Of a stretch of DNA of 14,769 bases, positions 8,336-14,769 are shown in pieces. Numbering within the stretch: the stretch's first letter is position 1; every line of letters begins with the position of its first letter. The stretch is taken from assembly GCA_027576995.1 (NCBI GenBank), contig JANBQC010000661.1:1-14769 (forward strand). Reading direction: 5' to 3'. Both the position numbers and the translations under genes were made by a program. The notes below the pieces were generated by a model. It saw only the letters and a list, made by a program, of their open reading frames with translations. It was not told where the DNA came from and searched no databases. This stretch comes from Dimargaris cristalligena (lineage: Eukaryota > Kickxellomycota > Dimargaritomycetes > Dimargaritales > Dimargaritaceae).

Positions 8336-9550
8336 TTAATGCTGCCTATGATGGGGGTAGACATCCGATTCAATCTCCGGAATAATATAGCCGTCTTGGG
8401 TCCGCATAAATCGCTGGGAATCCCGGCGTACACTGGGCAACGAAGTTGACGATGCCGTACTGAACGGACGAGTGCGGCTGGGGAAGGATGGGTAAGGGTC
8501 GTGCATTTGGGTAAGCTTGGAGTCGTCATGCACCGTGACAGGCACTGACATGGCGTCCGATTTCTCCCCCTGGCCGCCCAACATTGGTGCACGGGAGGAT
8601 CGGGGCGTGGAGGTGGAGGTTGAAGGGGCGGGCGGGGGTTCAACTTTGGGGGGTGGTTGGGTCCAGCTGAGGAGCCAGTGGTACAGAATGGCACAGGTAC
8701 AGAGGGCCACCAATAAAAGAGGCCAGAAGAAGCCTAGCATATCGGCCAGACAACCTACCTGGGGCACCCCTGGCAAGGAATTGCGAAGGGCGGGAAAAGC
8801 GAACAATAACACCGTGCCAAAGGTCAACAATTGCGGGGGAATCTCGCGGTTATTGAACACGGTCTGGTACACTAGTATCACCATGGTCAGGGACAATAGC
8901 CACATCACAGTAAGAAGGAACCCCGTGAAAAACAGGGTCAGGGAAGTGCGTCGAATGTCCACGGTTAGAGCGTAGCGGATGTGGCCGCCCTGGGTCGAAG
9001 TGAGCACGTCCACGTCAAACTTTACATTAGCGACCGTACCGTCCAGGGTAATATTCATAGGGACCGGTGTCCCCGCAGTGGAATCATTGTTACTCGAGAC
9101 CGCCATACGGAAAGCCATGCGAATAGTCCAATAATAGCGATCGTAAGGGAAACTCCGTGGGTTACCCCCGGCCAGGGGCACGGTGAGGTCCAGACCACGC
9201 ATCGGAATACTGGTGGTGAAGTTATAGATCTGCCCTTCGATGATGGCGGTAAGTGGAGCGGTCAAGTCGCCGGCCTCGTCACGGAAGCGACCCTGGGGTT
9301 CGAAGGCGAGGTGGACATTGCCACGGCGGTTGGGTAGGTCCATGGACAGTACGGAAATCTCCGTGGCGATATGGTCGGTGTCCCGGACGGGGAACTCCCA
9401 GGGGGCGCCTTCCCGGGTGATATCTTGCGAGAAGAGTCCGGCGGAGGTGCCGAGGAGGATACCCACGAGGGCGGCCAGGACAAAACCCAGGATAATGCGG
9501 CGGATTAGGGTGTTTTGCCAAAAGGCGGGCCGGGGTATGTGTAAACCCAT
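8336..9550 (-). CDS. DUF4436 family membrane protein
   Basis: Single-exon gene of 404 aa; the start ATG sits in a favourable context (CACCATGG). Layout: a short cytoplasmic N-terminus with basic residues, helix 1 at about 16-38, a large extracytoplasmic beta-rich domain (about 40-200) containing VHLAFEPQGRF and FPYDRYYWTI, then three helices at about 203-228, 238-257 and 272-296. The segment between helices 3 and 4, LRNSLPGVPQVGCLADMLGFFW, resembles the R-xx-P-G-x-P-x-x-G-xxxD signature I associate with DUF4436. N-glycosylation sequons NFT (110), NDS (155) and NIT (166) fall in the lumenal part, consistent with the topology. The cytoplasmic tail (297-404) is Pro/Ser/Thr-rich with RRDS and many SP/TP-like sites, so it may be phosphoregulated. 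The biochemical role of the family is not known to me. Confidence 0.85.
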   Translation of the reverse strand: MGLHIPRPAFWQNTLIRRIILGFVLAALVGILLGTSAGLFSQDITREGAPWEFPVRDTDHIATEISVLSMDLPNRRGNVHLAFEPQGRFRDEAGDLTAPLTAIIEGQIYNFTTSIPMRGLDLTVPLAGGNPRSFPYDRYYWTIRMAFRMAVSSNNDSTAGTPVPMNITLDGTVANVKFDVDVLTSTQGGHIRYALTVDIRRTSLTLFFTGFLLTVMWLLSLTMVILVYQTVFNNREIPPQLLTFGTVLLFAFPALRNSLPGVPQVGCLADMLGFFWPLLLVALCTCAILYHWLLSWTQPPPKVEPPPAPSTSTSTPRSSRAPMLGGQGEKSDAMSVPVTVHDDSKLTQMHDPYPSFPSRTRPFSTASSTSLPSVRRDSQRFMRTQDGYIIPEIESDVYPHHRQH

Positions 9551-9700
9551 GGTGGTGAGGGGGGATCTAACTGTTAGCCTGGGCGGATCGAACTAGATAA
9601 CTTAGTAAAAAGAAGGGGGTAAAGATAAAGAGAGGGATAGTAAGGCGAAAGGGGGGAGCCGGTAGGAGGAACGAAGGGCAAGATGGTGTCCGGCTCAGGC

Positions 9701-9709
9701 CCTTTTATA
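9701..9709 (-). promoter_or_regulatory. TATA box (TATAAAAGG) for DUF4436 gene
   Basis: On the minus strand the sequence reads TATAAAAGGGCC, a canonical TATA element about 150 nt upstream of the DUF4436 start codon. That spacing would give a 5' UTR of roughly 100-120 nt. No competing start lies between. Confidence 0.65.
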
Positions 9710-9803
9710 GGTCATAGTGGGTGGACCAGGCGCAGGGAGAGGATATGGGCCAATTGTCAGGCCAAGACGTGTTGATTGATTAGGACTATTGTTCATCTAG
9801 ATA

Positions 9804-10037
9804 CTAATTGTCTGTGGGTGCTGAAGACGAGGCGCGGCTAATAGAATACCCACCCCTTTTCCATTTACACAGGTCCGTTGTCCCACTGGTGGTTTTATTC
9901 ATGCAGTGCCGTCGTTGTCCAGTCAGCAATTCATCGAAGAAAGTCCCAAATTCAACCGCCAGAGTGTTGCTCTGTACAAAGGGCATGCATGGATAAGGTT
10001 TCTTGGCATTCGGACGAGAACAGGCTCCGTGGCCCAT
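9804..10037 (-). CDS. Doubtful small cysteine-containing ORF
   Basis: An ATG-initiated frame of 77 codons (MGHGACSRPNAKKPYPCM...) with four cysteines and a basic middle, ending TAG at 9806-9804. It lies directly upstream of the DUF4436 promoter. No signal peptide or known domain is visible, and the opposite strand is also open over much of it, so chance is a fair explanation. It could be a terminal exon, since TTCTTAG just upstream resembles an acceptor, but no upstream exon was identified. Confidence 0.15.
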   Translation of the reverse strand: MGHGACSRPNAKKPYPCMPFVQSNTLAVEFGTFFDELLTGQRRHCMNKTTSGTTDLCKWKRGGYSISRASSSAPTDN

Positions 10038-10407
10038 AGAAAGAGCCAAAGAAGACAACCTAAGAATGGCCTTCCTACCTGACTTATCAAGGCCTATCCG
10101 ATGTCTGTGGAAATAGCTACTGCCGTAAGGAGGTATACTTTACATTAAATAACCCCGTCAGCTGTGGGATAATATTTAGCCCGTGGCCCACTTTAACCTC
10201 CCCAATATGTCCCACCCGCGTATCATCATATCCCGATAATTTATGCGCATACACCCAAACCAACCAACAACCCTAAAAGAGATATACGTAAAAAGCCGCT
10301 GGCCCATTCCCACTCTACTTTCACCATTCCACATTTACGATTCTCCTCTACCCACTCCGTGTACTCTGCTGTTATAAACCCCTCCTTCTTTACAAGCCAT
10401 TTCCTGC

Positions 10408-12156
10408 ATGTCGTACTCCGGCTTAGTGACCCGGGCCAAGGATGCCCTCCGCAAGGAAATTAAAAAAGGTACATTCATATATTCAACCTGGCTGGCCTTA
10501 CTCACCTTGGGGAGGCCCATGCAAACGTATGGACTAGACTGGTCGGAATGCCCTCCCCCCGTTTGAAAGCCACCGATTATGATCCTCTTGCAGCCGGGTT
10601 GGGGGCCAAGGAATCCAATTTGTACCCCTTCCCAGTAGGTGTACCGAAAATAGTCACCGCCCGGGTTTGCCCCACGGGAAACCTCAGCATAATCGCGTAC
10701 AAAAAAAACTACAACCCCTCATTGTATGCTTAACTATTTACACCCACCACCGTCCCTTTAGCCATGAGCCTGGAGCATTTAAAATGGAAGCCCGAAATGG
10801 ACATGTACAAATTAAACACCGCCGCTGATGTAGACCGGTGGGTAGTGGGAAGCGATAAGGATATTGGCGGTAAGTGATGTCGTAGAATCCGCCACCACTA
10901 ATACACTATATATTCCTCGACACTACCGAACATTTGGCCCAAGTGGGTTATATGATGCGGCAATTATTAACCCGGCCTGTCCTTATGAAATATCTGGATC
11001 CCTCCTGACGCTGTTTACTAGGCTATTCGACGGCCAAGCTGGAAATCACCGAGGCAAATACTGGTATGTACTCCTCATCCACGGATATCGTGTCCACATT
11101 CTCAGCTGCACCCAACTAATTAGGCCATGTTTATTAACCTTAAGAAATAATCCAGTACGGATCATCCACAGTCTTATTTACTAATTCATATTGCCTATAT
11201 GACTGATATATATATATATATATATATATGCCTCTACTATCTATAAAACCTTTAACATCTCTCCCCTGTTAGGCCTTTTCCACGGCCATTTATCCCAGGA
11301 TATCCCCAACGATGCCAAGATCGTACGGAGTGGGTATGCCGCCATACGCAGTAAAGTAAGTCTAGAGTTGACGCTCACCCAGTAAACTATGTCAATATAC
11401 TGCCAATTAATATCCCAAACCCACGCACCCTTGCTATTAAATGATTTTTATGTATAGCCCATTTCGTCTAATGATTCGAATGACTATCCCCTAATTTACT
11501 GAATCCACCATCCCCATCAACCCCACTAGAAAAACGAAAAAGTGATGCTCCAGGAAGCCGCCTGGGATACTGTCCCGTTTCGGTACCTCTCTTTGCGTGT
11601 CAAGGGAGACCGTCGCAAGTATCTGGTCAATATAAGCACCTCAAGTTTTATCAAAACCGATCTTTACCAGCACCGCCTCTTTTTACGGACACCCGGTCAG
11701 TGGGAAATCGTACATGTAAGCAGCCGAATATACTCTTCCGTCAATTGTTTCCCTAATTATTACTTATATCCATTGTTCTCGCCCGAGTTAGGTTCCTTAA
11801 ATGTGTAATGCAAATGAGGGGAGCCCTTGGCCAGATCGGCCTAATTCGATAGACCTGTATTGTATCTGCTAGCAAACACACTTACTAAACCATTTGATAT
11901 ATGCCTGTTATCATTTGCTATGTTCCATCATTAGCTTCCCTTCCGCTTCTTTGCCATGACAAACAATGGCTCGTTCGTTTCCCAGCACATTGATATGTAC
12001 CGGGAAATGGTAGAAACCATCGGTATTTCCCTATCCGATAAGCAGCCTGGTCCTTTCCGACTAGAAATCGACTGGATTAAAGCCACTAATACCGAAGACA
12101 CGGATGGTGATTATGACCGTATGGACTATGGTCGGATGAAATTCCGATTTCGCTAA
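10408..12156 (+). CDS. CIA30: Complex I intermediate-associated protein 30 (CIA30/NDUFAF1-like), six exons
   Basis: Assembly factor for the membrane arm of mitochondrial NADH:ubiquinone oxidoreductase. I join exons 10408-10468, 10762-10869, 11022-11063, 11273-11355, 11530-11715 and 11935-12156. All introns are GT-AG, the phases match, and the total is 702 nt (233 aa plus TAA). The product follows the CIA30 domain in order: WVVGSDKDIGGYSTAKLE (about 47-64), GLFHGHLSQD (71-80), RSGYAAIRSK (89-98), FRYLSLRVKGDRRKYLVNI (115-133), TDLYQHRLFLRTPGQWE (141-157), LPFRFFAMTNNGSF (161-174), and IGISLSDKQPGPFRLEIDWI (189-208). The N-terminal 20 residues are basic and could form a targeting helix, but include two acidic residues. 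Length is in the compact fungal range. A 45-nt frame-neutral segment in intron 1 could be an optional exon. The gene implies the organism retains complex I. Confidence 0.95.
11206..11229. repeat. (AT)12 microsatellite in CIA30 intron 3
   Basis: Twelve uninterrupted AT units lie within the 209-nt intron 11064-11272, about 45 nt before its acceptor. Likely length-polymorphic. Confidence 0.95.
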
Positions 12157-12212
12157 TTTCTCGTAATCTCGCCATATTCCACTCTATTACTATCACAGAT
12201 ATTTGCTGAAAA

Positions 12213-12260
12213 AATAAAATGCCGAAAGAACCTCTCTATTTTGAATGTACGATGAATAAA
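12213..12260 (+). terminator. CIA30 polyadenylation signals (two AATAAA)
   Basis: Perfect AATAAA hexamers occur at 12213-12218 and 12255-12260, 57 and 99 nt past the CIA30 stop. Either fits a fungal 3' end. On this strand they suit only CIA30. Confidence 0.6.
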
Positions 12261-12446
12261 GCATGCCACTAGATACTTTGGTGTCTGATCGCTTTCGTAA
12301 GGATAGTACCGACTGTTTGAGTTTCTTTCGTCATCGGATATGATTTTTCGAATGCCCAATAATGAACCCGTTTACTCACCCTATTAATCCTTCCCCGTTT
12401 AGAATTTTCATAGATGGATCGAGGCTTAGTAAATTACAGGGTGTTG

Positions 12447-12486
12447 TGGCCGGGCCTGCTTAAACTCTAATAGCATATCCCGGCCA
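12447..12486. repeat. Inverted repeat TGGCCGGG...CCCGGCCA
   Basis: Perfect 8-bp GC arms at 12447-12454 and 12479-12486 with a 24-nt loop. It is the first of a series of hairpins downstream of CIA30. Confidence 0.8.
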
Positions 12487-12558
12487 AACTATTTTTAGTT
12501 TAGAAACGATGAAGAACATTACCAAATATCAGTCATCATCTTTTCTCACCCAGTTATA

Positions 12559-12573
12559 AGCCATTCGATGGCT
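12559..12573. repeat. Hairpin AGCCAT-TCG-ATGGCT
   Basis: Perfect 6-bp arms around a 3-nt loop, between the first inverted repeat and the heptad array. Confidence 0.65.
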
Positions 12574-12586
12574 AGGCCGTTTTTCC

Positions 12587-12642
12587 AATATTCAATATTT
12601 AATATTCGATATTCAGTATTCGATATTCAGTATTCATAGTTC
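12587..12642. repeat. 7-nt tandem repeat, eight units
   Basis: Eight consecutive heptads of the form NNTATTC: AATATTC, AATATTT, AATATTC, GATATTC, AGTATTC, GATATTC, AGTATTC, ATAGTTC. Units 4-7 alternate GATATTC and AGTATTC, so the inner part also reads as a 14-nt repeat. It lies between CIA30 and the hairpins. Confidence 0.9.
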
Positions 12643-12675
12643 TTACTCACAACTCGAGGATCATTTAGTTATAGG

Positions 12676-12698
12676 AGTCTGGGGCATATCCCCAGACT
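12676..12698. repeat. Hairpin AGTCTGGGG-CATAT-CCCCAGACT
   Basis: Perfect 9-bp arms with a 5-nt loop, the strongest simple hairpin in the window; one G-T pair could extend it. Confidence 0.9.
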
Positions 12699-12711
12699 TA
12701 GTACTCTCAGA

Positions 12712-12729
12712 GCCGCCAACATTGGTGGC
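12712..12729 (+). repeat. Hairpin GCCGCCAA-CA-TTGGTGGC followed by T-run
   Basis: Complementary arms of 8 nt (one G-T wobble); in practice a 7-bp stem with a 4-nt loop. CCCTTTTTATT follows immediately. It has the shape of a bacterial intrinsic terminator, but the context is fungal nuclear DNA, so I list it as a repeat only. Confidence 0.75.
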
Positions 12730-12752
12730 CCTTTTTATTGCATTTTTATATA

Positions 12753-12769
12753 AATACCCATCGGGTATT
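12753..12769. repeat. Hairpin AATACCC-ATC-GGGTATT
   Basis: Perfect 7-bp arms with a 3-nt loop, 23 nt after the preceding hairpin. Confidence 0.85.
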
Positions 12770-12940
12770 CTCCTAATAAACAGGCAGTTTTACACCAAGT
12801 ATAAGTTTACCAGTCAGTTATTTCGATCCACCGGTCTTGTTCTATTCCTATCGTCCATTTGGCCCAAGCCCATTCATTGTGCCTTATCTACCATACATTA
12901 GAAGGATCCCTGTGTGATCCCCGGTTGCCCTAGTTGTCCC

Positions 12941-12957
12941 TATCTGAAGATCAGATA
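12941..12957. repeat. Hairpin TATCTGA-AGA-TCAGATA
   Basis: Perfect 7-bp arms with a 3-nt loop. TTGTCCC occurs on both sides (12935-12941 and again at 12962-12968). Confidence 0.85.
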
Positions 12958-13033
12958 AGAATTGTCCCCGCCAAGTGCGTGTTTCCCTTAGCTAGTTAGT
13001 TTTTCCCACTAGACCAAGACTGCTCCAGTTGGC

Positions 13034-13051
13034 CCTGATAAGGTTATCAGG
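13034..13051. repeat. Hairpin CCTGATAA-GG-TTATCAGG
   Basis: Perfect 8-nt arms with a 2-nt spacer; as RNA a 7-bp stem with an AGGT loop. Confidence 0.85.
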
Positions 13052-13061
13052 CTATATTACC

Positions 13062-13085
13062 TTGTGGTATTAATTGCGACCACAA
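13062..13085. repeat. Inverted repeat TTGTGGT...ACCACAA
   Basis: Perfect 7-bp arms with a 10-nt loop, only 10 nt after the previous hairpin. Confidence 0.8.
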
Positions 13086-13322
13086 CAGGGCTGCATTCCT
13101 TTACCAGCATCATTAATTAACACCTGGAACAATGTTTGTTTTCATCAGCAATTCTATCTAGCCCAAAATTATTACTGACATTTGACTTACTTCAATCTGA
13201 AGGTCCTGAAAGAAATTAGTGCAGTAAATTTGTTAGCCAGGTTTGGATGGCAGCAAAATAATTCAGAAAAAACAAACAGTACATAATGCAGGTAATGCTA
13301 AACATAAAATTATTCCTAATTA

Positions 13323-13916
13323 CTAAAAAGTTATTCCAAAAATACTGGTTAAACCAAAAAGTATGGTGGAAATCAGTATGTAAATTGTAGTGGTTAACCA
13401 CTCCCAATCTGCTAAGATTCCGTGCAAGTAGGCTTCTACCAGATACAGCACTGGGATTACTCCCAACCAACACTTACTTACTTGGCAGGTATGAGAGATA
13501 AACAATAAGGGGCTACCATTGGTAGGTACAAATTCACAATAAGGCCTAATTAATGTAGACAAGCTATATTGAAGGGTCCGAATCCTGTTAGGCAAGATGT
13601 ATTAACATAATCTTCATATATTGACAAGACTTTAATGGCACAAATCTCACTCAGATAATAAAGCAGACTTGTGTTTACAATACTGAATAAAGAATCAAGC
13701 CGTGGTCGAGGATAGGGAGAGCAGATAGGTGATGTATTTATTGGGTCGTTGCATGAGAAAAGCCAAGCAAGATAGGATGGTGATATAAACGGAATAGCCA
13801 GAGAAGTTGGTAAAGAAGGCCAGGCGGCGGGTAATACAATTTAATAATGTTAGTGACTGGTGTCGGAGAAGTAGTGCACTGGGATGATGGACTGGGTCGA
13901 CCAGGTGCGACTCCAT
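13323..13916 (-). other. Two hydrophobic minus-strand frames, unresolved gene or relic
   Basis: The frame 13916-13695 starts at an ATG (MESHLVDPVHHPS...) and codes 73 aa, with a hydrophobic stretch around FFTNFSGYSVYITILSCLAF. A second frame, open from 13595 to 13323, holds LGVIPVLYLVEAYLHGILAD and a hydrophobic C-terminus. Their order and spacing recall a small polytopic membrane protein, with a faint resemblance to FAR-17a/AIG1-type proteins. I could not connect them: the first has no usable GT donor before its TGA, and the second lacks an ATG at its beginning. It may be a decayed gene, a missed multi-exon gene, or chance. Confidence 0.2.
13389..13402. repeat. 14-nt perfect palindrome AGTGGTTAACCACT
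   Basis: A continuous palindrome without spacer, centred on GTTAAC. It lies inside the hydrophobic minus-strand frame 13323-13595. Confidence 0.9.
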
Positions 13917-13947
13917 GTGGGAGGCTAACCAGCCAGCTCTAAGCACA

Positions 13948-14325
13948 CTAATTTTTGGAAGCTGGCAGTTTGGCCTGTTGAACCTTTTCGCCGAGCTTAG
14001 CCCCCACCTTCATTCGGGCCTCTTTGAATGGAACGGATCTGGTATCGACCTGGACTCGGTCACCCGACCGATTAGGGAGGCCAGCAATCTTGTCCTCTCT
14101 CGTATTAGAAGCCACAGAGGTCTTTGGAACTGGCTTATTTGCACTGTTTTGTAGAGCGTTCGCTTGTTCTGCGATGCTCATTCCCCCGGTAATGTTATAT
14201 TTTGAGAATATACGACGTTTATGATGCTGGATAAGGGGGGTCCAGTAAACGTGGCCATCAAGTGAGTGGACAAGGTCCGGCAAAACAACGGCCAGTGCAG
14301 CGAGTGTGAAAACGGCAAAATGCAT
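13948..14325 (-). CDS. Small secreted protein, 125 aa, unknown function
   Basis: The ATG at 14325 opens an intronless frame. Residues 1-21 (MHFAVFTLAALAVVLPDLVHS) form a clear signal peptide, so the product should enter the secretory pathway. The mature part begins LDGHVYWTPLIQHHKRR; KRR at 36-38 could be a Kex2-like processing site. Sequons NIT (44) and NRS (85) are present. The rest is polar and Lys/Arg/Ala-rich, without cysteines, ending KLPASKN-TAG. The short hydrophobic-then-basic segment after the signal faintly recalls an aspartic-protease prosegment, but no catalytic domain follows. No donor of good quality is visible within the frame. Candidate effector-like or structural secreted protein; function not assigned. 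Confidence 0.7.
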   Translation of the reverse strand: MHFAVFTLAALAVVLPDLVHSLDGHVYWTPLIQHHKRRIFSKYNITGGMSIAEQANALQNSANKPVPKTSVASNTREDKIAGLPNRSGDRVQVDTRSVPFKEARMKVGAKLGEKVQQAKLPASKN

Positions 14326-14513
14326 ATTGTTGGGGCTGAGAGATGGTTGTTGTCCTTCAGTGTTGGTAGGTATGGAGGTATCGGCAGTATTTGAACTACG
14401 CGCTGGATACTGAAAAAATAGAGCAGAGGCGAACGAAAAGGTGTATGAGAATATAATTGGCAGTGATCGATGTGGATGATGGCATGAAACTAATAATGTG
14501 GATATCGGTGGTA

Positions 14514-14521
14514 TTTATATA
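14514..14521 (-). promoter_or_regulatory. TATA-like element (TATATAAA) upstream of secreted protein gene
   Basis: The element sits about 190 nt before the start codon and is part of a palindromic TTTATATAAA, so orientation is ambiguous. The remaining sequence to 14769 shows no gene. Confidence 0.4.
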
Positions 14522-14769
14522 AATTGAGAGAATAGGGCCGAATTTCATGCTGTTCTTATTTTATTTATTTAATATAATCCCGGTTATATTAACGACCCCT
14601 CGATGAGGATATGGTGCTCCAATCGTTTTAATTATCACCGTTACACATCCCATTCACATCGTGTACGCCTTTTGAACTAGCCAGTGGTTGTCGCCGTGTC
14701 TCAGGTGGCAGCATTCCCCGTTCAGTACATCTCCAAATAGATGCGATAGTATTATGGCATTATGCCGTT

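Larger units (their letters stand above)
9551..10407. promoter_or_regulatory. Divergent spacer between DUF4436 and CIA30 genes
   Basis: About 860 nt that must hold both promoters. The composition switches here: left of about 9790 the plus strand is G-rich (G6 at 9559-9564 and 9651-9656), and right of about 10140 it is C/T-rich. A TATAAA at 10373-10378 lies only 30 nt before the CIA30 start, so it would leave almost no leader and may not be functional. A doubtful ORF at 9804-10037 (-) is listed separately. Confidence 0.5.
12157..13947. other. Convergent intergenic region with hairpin cluster
   Basis: A 1.8 kb spacer between the CIA30 3' end (+) and the small secreted protein gene 3' end (-). 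It holds polyA signals, a heptad repeat, at least seven short perfect inverted repeats between 12447 and 13085, a 14-nt palindrome at 13389-13402, and two hydrophobic minus-strand frames at 13323-13916. No convincing gene was recognised. Confidence 0.6.

Noticed and set aside
8517..9596. Plus-strand frames of 118 to 152 codons opposite DUF4436
   Set aside because: Shadows of the DUF4436 coding exon; none has a domain or helix pattern of its own.
10548..10733. 61-codon plus-strand frame inside CIA30 intron 1
   Set aside because: Joining exon 1 directly to 10762 gives a continuous CIA30 frame; only the 45-nt segment 10594-10638 was kept as a possible optional exon.
12153..12359. 68-codon minus-strand frame after CIA30
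   Set aside because: Overlaps the CIA30 3' UTR with its polyA signals, and the translation is unremarkable.
12712..12739. Bacterial rho-independent terminator
   Set aside because: The surrounding genes are nuclear and intron-containing, so a bacterial terminator is not expected; kept only as a hairpin observation.
13574..13590. tRNA T-loop-like GGGTCCGAATCCTG
   Set aside because: No A-box, acceptor stem or cloverleaf could be built around it.

Overview
This looks like nuclear DNA of a fungus. The three recognisable genes are eukaryotic: a CCT chaperonin subunit, a mitochondrial small-ribosomal-subunit protein and a complex I assembly factor. All have fungal-style architecture, with GT-AG introns and pyrimidine-rich leaders. 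The reconstructed introns (135 to 300 nt) are long for an ascomycete, and the intergenic DNA is AT-rich and loose (0.8 to 1.8 kb). Together with a DUF4436 membrane protein and a complex I factor, this makes me lean, without proof, to an early-diverging filamentous fungus such as a Zoopagomycota member. No prokaryotic operon, virus, CRISPR array, tRNA, rRNA or intact transposon was found.

Layout. 1-720 (-): first exon of a seven-helix membrane protein that runs off the left edge through a GTAAGT donor. 721-2409: intergenic. 2410-4673 (-): CCT6 (TCP-1 zeta), 546 aa, four exons, with the start codon apparently split by intron 1. 4674-5507: CCT6 upstream region and MRP4 downstream region. 5508-6686 (-): MRP4/uS2m, 392 aa, one exon. 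6687-8335: 1.65 kb without a convincing gene. 8336-9550 (-): DUF4436 membrane protein, 404 aa, one exon, with a TATA box at 9701-9709. 9551-10407: divergent spacer. 10408-12156 (+): CIA30/NDUFAF1-like complex I assembly factor, 233 aa, six exons joined by hand in one open frame. 12157-13947: tail-to-tail spacer with polyA signals, a heptad repeat and an unusual series of short perfect hairpins. 13948-14325 (-): small secreted protein of 125 aa. 14326-14769: its upstream region.

How the genes fit together. MRP4 acts in mitochondrial translation and CIA30 in complex I assembly, so both serve oxidative phosphorylation, but they are not neighbours and nothing shows co-regulation. CCT6 is a cytosolic housekeeping chaperonin subunit. 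I see no gene cluster or defence system. The observations most worth checking are the split CCT6 start codon, the hairpin and heptad region at 12447-13085, and the strand-specific G/C-run asymmetry that follows transcription direction.
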